Source: Albula goreensis (taxonomy: Eukaryota > Chordata > Actinopteri > Albuliformes > Albulidae). From it: 64,000 bases of DNA. Under the pieces are notes generated by a model. The model had not been told where the DNA came from, did not search any database, and saw only the letters and a program-made list of their open reading frames with translations. This document shows, one piece after another, positions 11,825 to 23,165 of the stretch; the stretch's first letter is position 1; each line of letters begins with the position of its first letter. The position numbers and the translations under genes are program-made. The DNA is taken from positions 4,284,053 to 4,348,052 of the forward strand of contig CM040761.1 in assembly GCA_022829145.1 (NCBI GenBank), given 5' to 3'.

Positions 11825-13989
11825 CTGGAACACAAAAGAAAAAAGAGATAAGGAAATCTGTCATGTCTAATAAATCTGCTATTCAACCTGCATCGTGTCA
11901 TTTAATTTATGAGGAAAAAAAGATTTTTCATCCCTTGAAGAGAAAAAAAATACACACTTTCATTGTATCATTAAGTGTGTACAGTGAAACTAATTAAAAT
12001 GTATTTTGGGTTATTTTCCTAAGGCTTTCCAACTTATGTTTTTTTCCTCCAAATTCAAAAGTGTTAGAATTGACTGCATTGGGTTTAATTTTTGGTGTTT
12101 AGGTATATTCTTGTCCCTTATTCTTTTGTTTTTATGTGACACTCTCTGCTATACAGGTAAAACGTTTACAGGCTTGACAGATTAAACTATGCATTACACG
12201 ATGTACTTAAAAAAAACTGCCCTTCATCTTTTTGATAACTATGTGAATAAAGAACCTTACTTGATGAGATTTCTCTCGCCATTTTCAATCTCAAATTAGA
12301 TTTGCATGTTTGACTGCAAGTGAGGTTAACCAATGATTAATCTTTTTGAGAACAGCTGTTGCCCTTTAAACCAAATATTTATATGGTGATCCATTTTTAT
12401 TATGCTAATATTTTAGACTTAATTTGTTGTTTTTTTTAAATTAAATGTTGTTTATTTTTCTTTTGTCTTCAAGTTTTTTTTTTCTTAGGGAAATCCAAAC
12501 AAATATATGCACAGTTTGAAAGTCTAAATAAGCTTATCTGTTTTGTAAATTATATTTTGCATTAAATCGTGTTTTAGAGTGCTGAAACATTATGCTGAAT
12601 TTAATCCAATAAAACATTTCTTAATGAACAATTTACTTTCAGAAGTTTACTTTCAAAGGTCAGGCGGCTGCCGTCTCTATCTGCTTTAATGAATTAAATC
12701 TTGATTGAATGGGTAATTTGGAAAATTAAAGTTATTGACATTTTGCCCGATTGAAATTAACAATATTTTTTTGAAGTGCTCTTCTTTCTTGCATATTAAT
12801 TTTGCATTATTGTGATTAATTGCGACACCGCTCCTCCAGAAGAATCGCTAAACGCCCAAACAGACAGCGCAAGCTCAGGATGTTGTAATTAAGCCTTTGA
12901 CAGCAAAGGGATCGGCTGATTCGGCTTCCTGAAACAAACACTGCGCTTTGAAAATGGATCTTTAGAAAACGCAGATACGCACAAATGCCTATTTAGCGTG
13001 GCTCTGTTGCTACAGCTTGCTTTTTTTTATTTTTACCCAGGCCAAGAGGAGGGGTTGAGGGGTAGGACTGCGTTTAACCCCCGCAGAAATGGAAGAAGGA
13101 CCAAGTTTAACCCTGCTGAAACGGAAAGGTAGCCCGCAGCTCCTCTCTTACATGAGTCCCCCTGGCTTAAATCTGTCAGACGTGACCTTCCTCGTCTCCC
13201 ACAGGGGAGACGTACACCTCATTAAAACACAGTGACCCTCGGCTACGCACATGATGTGAGATTCGTCGCTCAGCCTCTAGTATTAAAGCAATTTCGTAAA
13301 TCCGATTCCTGGTCTGCTCAAGCATTTAATGTTCAAATTGAGTAAACAATTTGGGGCCGGAAACGGTTGAGGATGAAAAGTTGAAATCGACAAAGCACTC
13401 TTGTTAGCCGTTCGAATGGAACCTAACGAGAAACCTGAAAGGGAACGGTCATGAGACTACATCGAGGGAACTCCTTTACAAAACATAACAGTTCATATTG
13501 TTCCCCCGAAATAACGACCTTGTCTGCTTTGTCTTACCCAATAAGCGGTTAAATTATTTTAAGTAGGCCTGGTGCAGCGACTGCACTTAAGTTCATAGTT
13601 GCTCTAGCTGACAGGAATGCTTTTCATGATTGTATACGTAGACTCCAAACGTGGCTTCCAGAGCAAGTCTCACTCCACTGATTGTTGGGACTAGAGTGCC
13701 AGTCTGCAGGACTCCAGGTACGGAAGGAGGTACAGAGGGCCGATGCTTACACAGTACAGTGCACACAATTTACGATGATCCCCTCCATATTTTCTCATTA
13801 AACAGGATTTATACGACGTGAGTTTAATATGTTTAGAAAACATGACCTCATGATTGGTGCTATGAGAGGAATAAATAAGTGGTTCAGCCCCATAAATCTG
13901 ATCTAATAACAGCCTTTAAGTTTCAGAACAGGTGATGTAGAGGGTTTCATGACTCCAGACAACGCGGAGGCAGACAGGGAGAGGATTAC
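11825..13989 (-). other. gtdc1: gtdc1 intron between coding exons 2 and 3
   Basis: A 2.2-kb GT-AG intron, strongly AT-rich in its left half. The stretch 12640-12990 is unusually complex, with many TAAT cores and is listed as a candidate regulatory element. I see no repeats of note and no coding potential. Confidence 0.9.
12640..12990. promoter_or_regulatory. candidate conserved non-coding element
   Basis: Homeodomain-type TAAT/ATTA cores are dense (GAATTAAATCTTGATTGAAT, GCATATTAATTTTGCATTA, GTGATTAATTGC). They are mixed with high-complexity, CpG-containing sequence, with no repeat character and no open frame. This resembles developmental enhancers reported in the introns around ZEB2. Conservation itself cannot be seen from one sequence. 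Confidence 0.3.
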
Positions 13990-14157
13990 CATGAGAGGAT
14001 CTGGTTGTATCCGTACTGGAAGTCCCTCTCCTGGTTCTTCCGGACGGGGTAGACCAGCTGGTTCTCATGGAAGTACAGGACTTTTTTGAGCCGGGCCAGG
14101 TCCGGTCGAAGGGCTACCAGTTCTGCCAGGTTGAGGACCGAGCTGGTGAAAAGCACA
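13990..14157 (-). CDS. gtdc1: gtdc1 second coding exon
   Basis: This 168-bp exon has acceptor TGTGTGTCAG before 14157 and donor CATG|GTAATC after 13990. The first base completes a codon split after the start exon (AG+T). It encodes LFTSSVLNLAELVALRPDL, then KVLYFHENQLVYPVR and RDFQYGYNQILS, which are hallmark strings of GTDC1. The YFHENQ segment lies in the conserved N-terminal donor/acceptor cleft of the family. Phase and length agree with both neighbouring exons, which supports the chain. Confidence 0.95.
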
Positions 14158-16477
14158 CTGACACACAGAAACGGGTCAGCACAACAGTTCAGACAAATGT
14201 CGGCGTCCAGCTTTACTTTCCAGCCCTTCAGAATACACAAAGATTTTTCCGGTAAGGGTGCTTCAGTTGGTGGCTTTGGGCATGCAGCCGTAACAACAGA
14301 AAGTTTTGATCTTGGCAAGGGAGGCACCAAGTTAAGACCCTTTTCATAATTTTGTTTTTCCCCTTCTCAAGCCACAGTGAGAACTCTGTGGTTTTCCCAT
14401 TGTCTGATACAGCCAGAAAAACCCATATAACTGACAAATTACGAGTTTCCTTTTTCCGGAGCATAAAAAATAGCAACCTAAACAACACGGATGAGAAGGA
14501 AAGAGCAGATTTGTCTGTGGCGAGATATTATTTCTCGATGACGTCTGTCCACAGATTTCCATTAAATATGTTTTCCATTTCATAGACAACAGGTACTTAT
14601 TACTGCCAGAAGGTAAAGCATTCACAAGTCTTCAGAAAGGTCAAAGGTCAATACAAGAAAAAAAAAATGTGACAACTTACCTTGAGCTCAGGAATACTGA
14701 TTAGGCACTGTAAACTTCACAAATTAATAACTGCTTTAGTTACAGTAGACCAAAAACATTTGATATCCTGATGGACAAACCAGACTGTCTAATGTATTGA
14801 ACCTCATTAATTAAATGAAGGAAATTGTGGCACAATTGTGGTTTGGGTAAGTGGTTTCGTTTTTATATCTGCCTAGATTTTTAAGATTGACTTAGGTTTG
14901 GCTTTGAAAAGGATAAACAGCCATTTGTACATGTCTGTTCTGAGCACAAGAACAATATACTGGTCAATCTGTTGTGGAAGAATCTCAGAAATAGCTGCCA
15001 TAGAAAGCTGAAAGAGCTCAGAGATCTGTAAATATTTAAAAGGTCCCTTATATTAAAATGATTCAGTCCTACAGATGAAAAACTCTACAAGTGTTAGAAT
15101 GATTCCATTTAATCAGTAAATTGCAACTGTAACATGGACAGAAATTCTTAAGGTAAAAATAGAGTCTTACATATCTGTTAATATGAACGATCTTATCGCT
15201 AAGTTGTAATTTACCTTAAATATCTTTTCTGCTAACTCTGATAACACCCAATTCAAAGAAAACAACGATCTGTCGTATTAATTACACAAAGATTCAGTTT
15301 CCTACATAGCTCCGAATTACATAAAAGAGCTGAATTTCTTAGAAATGTGCAGTAACTCTGAAACAGAAAGGGGAATTAGAACCATTATGTGACCAAGGAT
15401 TAACCAACAACACTCTTTAAAAAATTATGAGCGCAGAACAATTTTCCACGGCCCCAACTGAAATGCCGCAACTTTGCAGCTTTACAGCAAACAATGCAAT
15501 CCTAGAAAGGCGTAATCAATCTTCAGGTAATAATGCCTTAGTTAAGTCTAGGGGGACAAATCCTTTAATTGCTAATGCACTGGTTAACAGGCTTAGCATA
15601 GATTTAATACCTTGGTCAGCATTCAGTGTCTTCAAATGCCACAGATCCTAATTATTTCTTGAGGACGGTTTATAATCTGCCAGCTCCTATGTAACACACT
15701 GGTAAGGGATTGTGTTTTCAAACATTAATACAAATGTATGTGATGTGTGCTGCCTTGAGAAGTTTAAAGTTTATTAACATTTGCATCCACAAGTAAAGGC
15801 CCCAACTAAAGACGATTATGTCTTTGAAATAAATTTGGACTTAAAGATAAAGTCCCTTCGCAGAGTCAGTTCATTTTTCATTTTCACCATGGTCTTATGA
15901 TTGGTTGTGTTTTAACGTAATTGTTTTTTTTTTTTTTTTTTTTTTTACATGGAATTTGAATCGACAAGGCAAGGAAATGCACTGTGTAGTGGACTTAGAA
16001 ACAGGCAATTACTTGCCAGTTTTCAAAAATAGATTTAAATTTCGATTTACAGAAAGACAAAGAGGAAGAGAGGGAGAGAAAGAAAGAAGCAGAGAGAGCA
16101 AGAGTGTGTATATTTGATGTGGAGTAGAATGATGGGCACAGCTTACATCATACTAATATGCAAATGATACTCTGAAATGCTGATGAACTTTTGAAACACA
16201 GAGGATGAAAACGAGGACTTGAAAGCCACAATAATACTATGATAATTGAATGTTTTCATGTTCTTAAAATAACTGTGAATAAAACTTTATAAACTGGCTA
16301 AAAAAAGGAATTATCTCTGTGTTGAAATTCTAGTCAGTAATTTCACCGCTCTTTGTTGAGAATTCTCAGCGCGCCGACAGACATTTCCGATATCTCTTTA
16401 AGGATACTGTGTTTTTTTTGTCTAGAATTTGTGGTATGAGTAAAAAAAACTGCCTTGAAGACTGGATGCTATGCTAC

Positions 16478-16504
16478 TGATGCTAGGCCTTTAGCCTAGC
16501 ATCA
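16478..16504. repeat. short perfect hairpin
   Basis: TGATGCTAGGC and its exact complement GCCTAGCATCA flank a five-base loop. This gives an 11-bp stem in the gtdc1 intron. No function is implied by the sequence. Confidence 0.8.
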
Positions 16505-16839
16505 AACCCTGCCCTTAGCTGGGATCTAGGGCAGCCTGGAGCCGTTAATGGAGGTCATTGGGAGGAATTATCCAGTTATCGGCGGAAAACAGCATTTCGG
16601 AACTGCGAAATACTGGCTATACACACAATGCACCTCCAAACAGCCTTTCAAAGCTCTTTGAACTGGGTACGTCTAAATTCATTCCGTCCCAGCTCCTTCT
16701 AATCCCCAACCATGTAATGCTATGGTCACATATGGGCACAGCAGAGCCATGAAACTGCATTTCCTAGGTATGAAATCAAAGGATTACTTATGGCGCTTTA
16801 GTTTTAAGATGGTTTCACACTTCCTTCCCTCTCCTCAGT

Positions 16840-17130
16840 CAGTACGGCGAGCTATAAACCACGTTGGGTTGAGGGACGACGTTAATAAAGTGCATGTTTC
16901 GCCACTCTGTGGCGTGGAGGGCTAACCTAAGAACGCTTTGAAGCTCTCCGTCTCCCCTAACGTAACCCAGCCCCTGGTCATCCGCCATTTGGTCAGGACG
17001 GCTTTCATGTGGCGACGCCACAAGCTGCTCGCACCGCCGCGAGATCACGTCACCGAGCAGCTTCAGAGCGAGGATTATTTGCATTTCCTGGCCCCGTCTT
17101 GAGCTTCGATTAAACAAAAAAACAGGACCA
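16840..17130. promoter_or_regulatory. CpG-bearing intronic block with octamer motif
   Basis: CpG density is raised (GGACGACGTTAATAAAG, GTGGCGACGCCAC, GCACCGCCGCGAG). There is a GATCACGTCACC CRE-like site near 17045 and a perfect POU octamer ATTTGCAT at 17077-17084. This could be an enhancer. There is no exon evidence. Confidence 0.3.
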
Positions 17131-18058
17131 CGTACAAAAGAAACCACCCCCAAGTAATAAAGAGACCTGACTCAAACCATATGAGAATCTCTATTTTTAC
17201 CTTTCTCTGCCAACCCTAACTTCCGCGGCATTTTGGGTAGGTGCCCTATAGACCCAAGAAACCTGTACCAATCAGTAACTTGGAGTTCGCCACGTGAAGG
17301 AAAAGAACACCCTGTGTTGTTGTCTTTCTCTTTAAGAAGAGCAGAAAAAAATGTATTTGTTCAAGACTGACCGATTTCAGTATGAAAATGTGATGGCCTT
17401 TCCTCGGTGTAAACCGAAAGCAAACGTCTGCACTGTGCAGATTGCTCAGCTCTCTAACAGCTTATCAGCTCAAGAATAGACTCCACACCTGTGATCATTC
17501 ATGAAAAGGACTGAGTGACTCAAAATCAGAAATGCACGTAATAACAAACAGACAGAGGGTGTGAGCCAAGCTGATACCGATCAGCTTCCTTTCTTTTAAT
17601 CTGATTAATACGTGGCTTTTAGTGGAAAAACAGGCCAAAAATGGCCTTGATCAAAAACAGTGCCACGTAATGCCAAGAACAACAGTTATTGAACCTAGTA
17701 GTTTCTTTGTTACGTTTGAAAAAAAACTGGTTTTGTCTTTTACCTTCTTTTTCCCTTTTCCACAAAAGATGGCATCGGTTGAACTTTGATTAAGAATAAG
17801 ATGGAGAATATACTCCTTTCCAGAAGCTTCTAGAAATTTCAGGCGAAGGTTCAATTTTAGGTTAGGTTGACAAGACAGCTGCTGTTTGATCAGAGGCTGC
17901 TAACAGAGGAAACAAACAACAGCTTTGCACTTCTTTACAACAACCAACATTGGTCTTAGAAGATCAGAAGGCCAAATTAGCATATATAAAACATCTTGTC
18001 GTTTAGCGACATCCTTTTAAAAAGATAAAAAGGGAACCTAAGGTCAGATACTGGGGCG

Positions 18059-19290
18059 ATGCTGGGGGTTGGGGGGGCGGGGCTCCGCCTGATGCAGGTG
18101 GATGAGTCCATTACGTCCCGGATTGCGGACGGGCAGACGCGGTTCCCGCTGATGCGGGGCCGCGTGGGCGGACGCGGTGACGAGCAGCACGAGGGCTCCA
18201 CAGAGGGACAGTCCTGGCTCCCTTCCTGTTCACTTCTGACTTTCGGTGCAACTCTGAGTCATGTGGTCTGCAGAAGGTCTCAGATGACGCAGCAATAGTG
18301 GGGTGTATCAGAGGAGGCCAGGAGGAGGAGTACAGGAGCTTGGTGGAGGACTTAGTTTGAATGGTGCAGCAGGAACCATCTACAGCTCAACATTACCACG
18401 ACCAAGGAGATGGTGGTGGATTTTAGGAGGTCCAGGACCCTGCTGGCTCCTGTCAGTATTCACAATGAGGACGTGGAGATGGAGGGGTCCCACAAATACT
18501 TGGGGGTGCACCTGGACAACAGGTTGGAGTGGACCTGAGGCCCTGTACAAGAAGGGACAGAGCCGCCTCTACTTCCTGAGGAGGCTCCAGTCCTTTGCTG
18601 TGTGCAAGACAATACTGCGGATGTCCTACCAGTCTGTCATAGCAGGTGCCATCTTTTATGCGGCGGTTTGTTGGGGCAATGGCATCAGGACAGGTTATGC
18701 CAACAGGCTCAACAAATTTAAAAGAATGCTGGCTCTGTTACAGGAGTCGGCCTGGACTCTCCGGAGGCAGTAGTTGAGCAGAGGACACTTGCAAAACTAC
18801 ATGCTATCATGGACAACAGCTCCCACACTGCATTGCCACTGTGGCTAAACAGAGGAGTAATGTCAGCAACAGACTGATCCATCTGTGCTGTTCCAACGAG
18901 CGCCACCTGAGGTTGTTTCTGCCGGCGGCCATCAGGACTTTAAACAAGTCTCACCACTCATTCTCCCTTACATAAAAGCTGTCCGATTTATTCACTTTTT
19001 ACTGCACTGCCATTACTCCTGTCACTACACTATAGACTTTATACACTCTACACTGGCCCTTTGTACTTGCACATGTAAATAATTATTTTTATTTTACTTT
19101 TATTTTGATGCCTCATGTCTTATGTCTTTTGTACAGTGTCCTGTTCATAAAATTGTCTATTTTGTACAGTGTCCCATTTATGGTATTTTTTTTTGTATTG
19201 TGACTTGCCCTGTGTATATTACTTTGTATTCAGCTGCTGTAACTGCTGCAATCTCCCTCGGGATAAATAAAGTTTCTATCTATCTACTGA
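18059..19290 (+). mobile_element. 5'-truncated, decayed L2-like LINE (reverse transcriptase end)
   Basis: Translation in shifting frames gives the C-terminal part of a non-LTR reverse transcriptase. A VSDDAAIVGCI block (18270-18305) stands at the usual F/YxDD catalytic site. TLYKKGQSR-like LYKKGQSRLYFLRRLQSF and IFYAAVCWG follow at 18545-18675. At least two frameshifts and internal stops break it, so it is a pseudogene. The 3' end is GGGATAAATAAAG followed by CTATCTATCTA (19258-19288), typical of fish L2/Maui-type tails. It lies antisense to gtdc1. Confidence 0.85.
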
Positions 19291-21739
19291 ACTTCAAAAA
19301 AGGCACTTCTGTACTGTGTTTGTGAGACACAACTGCAGAGCACCCACCATTTTTTCTTGGCAACAAGGATTGAATTTTTTGACTAGACATTACACCTAAA
19401 GTGGTAATTTATCTATGATCCAACAGCATCAATAAAATTACGGTCTTCACTCTGGATACATGTAGTATCAGAAACCAACAACTGCTGCTGAGCATTTAAT
19501 ACAATGTAAATTGTCATACCCTCTCGAATATCTCTACATCAATTTTCCACCCGCTAAAGTTATACATGCATTGTACATCTCCTTTATGAATTCATACATG
19601 TTACAAATTACTACCTAGCTTAACATTTAAAAATAAGGACCAATTAACAGACAGTAATAATGTCAGACAACATCTTTTGGGTGATATATGCAACGCTCTA
19701 TAGTTAGTTCACAAGGACTGAGACAGGTGCGGTGAGTCATTAAAATCAACGTCATTGTTTCTGTGATGACAGAGACGCAGCGAGACAAGCTGTGCCGGGA
19801 CCGAGACCACCCGTTTCGTCACTGGAACGTCCTCACCTTCACATTTGCATGTCACTAAGGCGATAAAATGCAACCACACCGATAAAAACACCACGTGCCT
19901 CTCTGTGGTCCGAAGCAGATGGATATTACCACCACTTCATTAATAAACGATAAAAAAGAGTACTTCTCTATACTAAAATGATCCTCAGTATACATTACAA
20001 TCATTATGGTTTTCACTTACATCTGTATTTGTTTCATAGCCTCGACTCATAATGCTAACAATGAATTATTCGCTCAAATACCTTTGTGAAATTGTGTTAG
20101 TCTTTACAGAAGTAAACGTGACAATGAAATCAACACTGTTGTTCTGTGCTCAATACGTGTTTCACAGTATGATAGGGGTAAACAAGTGACCACCGACGGC
20201 GAATAGGTTGTTTCTGTAGCCCACAAGCACCCTAACCCCTGAGCTGCTTGCTTGGGGTCTATTTTGTTTAGGGCGGCAAAGGGTGTGGCAGGAATCTATA
20301 AATGTCGCACAGCTGAGGACAACAAATCAAAACTTAATGCATCCCTGCTCAACTGGAGAGAATTGTTAGCGCGCAGGGGAAAGCTAAGGTGCATTGCCTC
20401 TAGAGAACTGGTTCTGTAAACATGGTGTCAAACCAGAAGTTTTCAATCTGTTGGAACTTAATCGCAGAACGTTCGTTCAGAGGCCCATGGCTTCAGACAA
20501 CGGGATAGAAATCAGAAACACCGATGCAAAATTTGATCGCAAACAAGCAGAGTGAGTAGGGGGAGTTTCTCTTTTATAAGCCCACCCACAACTCTCCGGC
20601 AGGGACCCAATCAAATGCAATTCTCTTCAAGCAGTTTAATCATATAAGGCTTTACCTTATTACATCATTTTGTTTCATTTTTATTTTATTGCTGACCACA
20701 ATAGACTTTTCAGTCTCAAAACACAACAGCATATGCCCTTAAAAGTAAATTCTGTTTTCATTTTATTCCATATGTTTGTGAGTAGGCTTTGTTCATTAGA
20801 TTTGGCCCCAGCTTCCTTATTTCTTGTAAACAGAAACTTTAGAAACTTTTTTTGGAGGGCTTCACGCTACCTTCAGGGGCCGCCTTACGGTAGGTGACTG
20901 TTTTCTAGGTCACGGCTCACTTCCCCGCGACCCTTTTCAAGCGGTCTTGCCTCAGCAGGTGTTCATTGGTTAAAAATGCATGCGTTTCAGAGCCCACTCC
21001 CTTCAGGCCTTGGGGCACCTTACAGACACCCCCTCTTCAGATACTTTGCTCAAATCAGCCCCAATAAGCAGGTCAGCTGGAACATTCCAGTCCTGTATAG
21101 CCAGTAGCCAGGCTAAATACAGCAAATAGCTAAAAACAAGAAACCTTCATTCAGGTAAATTTTTCCTTTCAAAATCATCTCTCATTCTGTAGTGGATGTA
21201 ATAACACTATAATCATAACAATAAGTAAAGCTTAAAACCATATTCCAGTGGTCCAAGTGTGAATTCACATGCCCTTATGTCACAAAGTATATCAATGTAT
21301 TTTGCCTACACTTAGAAATGCTTTTTCAGTGTTACGTCTCGTTACATCAGTGCTACTTGCAAGTCCACCAGATACCTGCAATGCTCACAACAACATAGGT
21401 ATACAGCTTGTTTCACATAAAACCGCTGTGGTTTTCATTATAATTTGAGGAAATCCCATTCACGGCTAAATGGCATTAGTTCCTCAATCTAGACAGGCCA
21501 TTTACCAGAATAGAACCGCAAACTGACGCATCCTCTCAGAACCCTAGATTCTTTAATAATGACACAGTCCTTTCAATCTTTCGCCTCTCGGCTTTACATT
21601 ACACTACAAAGAATACCTCTCTGCGCAGGTTCTTCCCCCTCCTACTGTACTCGTATGTGATGAGCGTGAAAAAAAGCCCCTGGAAATATACTGTAAGTGT
21701 GAAGTCAGGATTGTCAGAATGTTATTGTGCGTTATCGCT

Positions 21740-21990
21740 GGGGAGGCAGGTAGAACGCAAACCTACGGCCAATCTTCGAAGCCCGAGGCGAAGAGGTGCG
21801 CTTTTTGATGAGCACCCAACTCCTACCGCTGCTAGGCGGTGAAAGCCGATTACAGCTTTGATCATGTCAAAGCAATTACGGACAAAAGCGCACAATCGCT
21901 CTTCCGCTGAGCCGCGAACATCTGTGGCCGCGAGCAGGGTGCGATTACTTCAACTGCCGGGAAAACCCATTAACGAAGTAGGGAAAGTTT
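21740..21990. promoter_or_regulatory. CpG-rich intronic block with paired TCF/LEF-type motif
   Basis: CpG-rich sequence (CGAAGCCCGAGGCGAAG, GAGCCGCGAACATC, GGCCGCGAGCAGGG) surrounds CTTTGATCATGTCAAAG at 21856-21872. That motif is two TCF/LEF-like cores in inverted orientation. It is an enhancer candidate within the gtdc1 intron. The role is inference. Confidence 0.35.
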
Positions 21991-22931
21991 AGTTATTTTT
22001 AATGCACAGGTGAAGCTAGGCTACTCCCACACACAAACACATATAAACACATACATGCACCCGCTCGTCTAAATCACTGTAGTCATCGTCTTCAGTATGG
22101 CCCACAAAAAGTTCATGACTCAAGCAAGCTTTCATAGTGAGAATGCTTTGCAGTGGTACAACAAAAATCTGAATTATGACAGCTGTTACATTTACATAAT
22201 GAATATTTATTCAGTTCCAAAGATGCTTTTTGAAAATACAAACCACTAAAATTTTCTATGATTAAGCTAAAATGTTTAAACACTTGTGATGAATATTTTC
22301 TTGGTCTTAAAGAATGCTCTCAACAAACTGACACAAAATTTTCATTTAAATTTTGTGTTTCTAAAGAACTTAATATTGCCATACAATGCTCTACAGGACT
22401 ACTGAAAAAGAGTCTATTGGTCTCCGGTGTTTCGCTTAAATTCAACCTGGCACATGTTTCTCAGAATGCCGGGGACTCTTTGGGGGAAAACATAAATTTG
22501 GTTTGTGTTATTAGCAAATTTTTCTATGCATGAAAAGGAATCAGACAATGGTACGCTAGAGGGCGGGGGTCTTGCAAAGTACTGACATGACAGAAATCGC
22601 CAAACAAAGTGGATCAGTGTGAAAGGAGCGCGCGGAAGAAAAAAAAAAAAAAGATTATCTTAATTAACATTCAGAGGGAGCTCAGAGCTGCACCTGTGCC
22701 TGAATAATATCATTTACGGCCACATCAAGATATGAATAATTCCCCTTAAATCACAGCTGTTAGCCTGATAGCAAAGCATGAAAGGCAGGTCCTCACAGAT
22801 CAAACCCAAAATAGTTCCAAATCTTCCCTGTTTTCCTCCATTTCTATAATTTCTTTGTACGAAATGTCATTTTCTCCAACAAAATAGCCATGCTACTGAT
22901 ACCAAAAAGAAACAAAAAGAGAGAAACTACA

Positions 22932-22981
22932 GCTTTGGATGAATAAAAACATCAGCTAAATGATTGTAACATGATGTAATG
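22932..22981 (+). mobile_element. SINE tail remnant beside a splice donor
   Basis: GCTTTGGATGAATAAAAACA, then CAGCTAAATGATTGTAAC and ATGATGTAATG, match the 3' tail of the SINE family seen at 618 and 27751. Only the tail is recognisable. It ends five bases from the gtdc1 donor at 22986/22985, on the intron side. Confidence 0.65.
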
Positions 22982-22986
22982 CTCAC

Positions 22987-23165
22987 CTGTAGGACGGGCT
23001 GGCTGGAATAGCCTGCATGAAGTAGATTGCCGCAGTCCTGGCTCTCCAGTGCCATTTCTTTGCAGGCAGCGTGTATGTGGCGCAGTCCTCAAGCTCTTCC
23101 TGTAGAAGGTCTATCAGTTGCTTGTGGGAGCCTCCATAGAAGGCCTCAATCAGTAACACAGTCAT
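22987..23165 (-). CDS. gtdc1: gtdc1 start-codon exon: tRNA-queuosine mannosyltransferase N-terminus
   Basis: GTDC1, renamed QTMAN in recent work, transfers mannose to queuosine in the anticodon loop of tRNA-Asp and is a GT-B type glycosyltransferase. The ATG at 23165 opens [17 protein letters not shown], the family's N-terminus with the first beta strand and glycine loop. [17 protein letters not shown] follows. The donor is TACAG|GTGAGC after 22987. The coding part is 179 bp, so the codon is split 2+1 into the next exon. An acceptor-like CCGAAG sits ten bases upstream of the ATG (exon start near 23175), so the 5' UTR should be spliced from another exon. With the two further exons about 173 residues are present. 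Confidence 0.95.

Larger units (their letters stand above)
14158..22986 (-). other. gtdc1: gtdc1 intron between coding exons 1 and 2
   Basis: An 8.8-kb intron. It contains a hairpin (16478-16504), a CpG-bearing block with an octamer (16840-17130), a decayed L2-like LINE (18059-19290), a CpG-rich block with a TCF/LEF-type inverted pair (21740-21990) and a SINE tail at its 5' end (22932-22981). The remainder (for example 14650-15900 and 19300-20500) is AT-rich and featureless to me. Confidence 0.9.
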
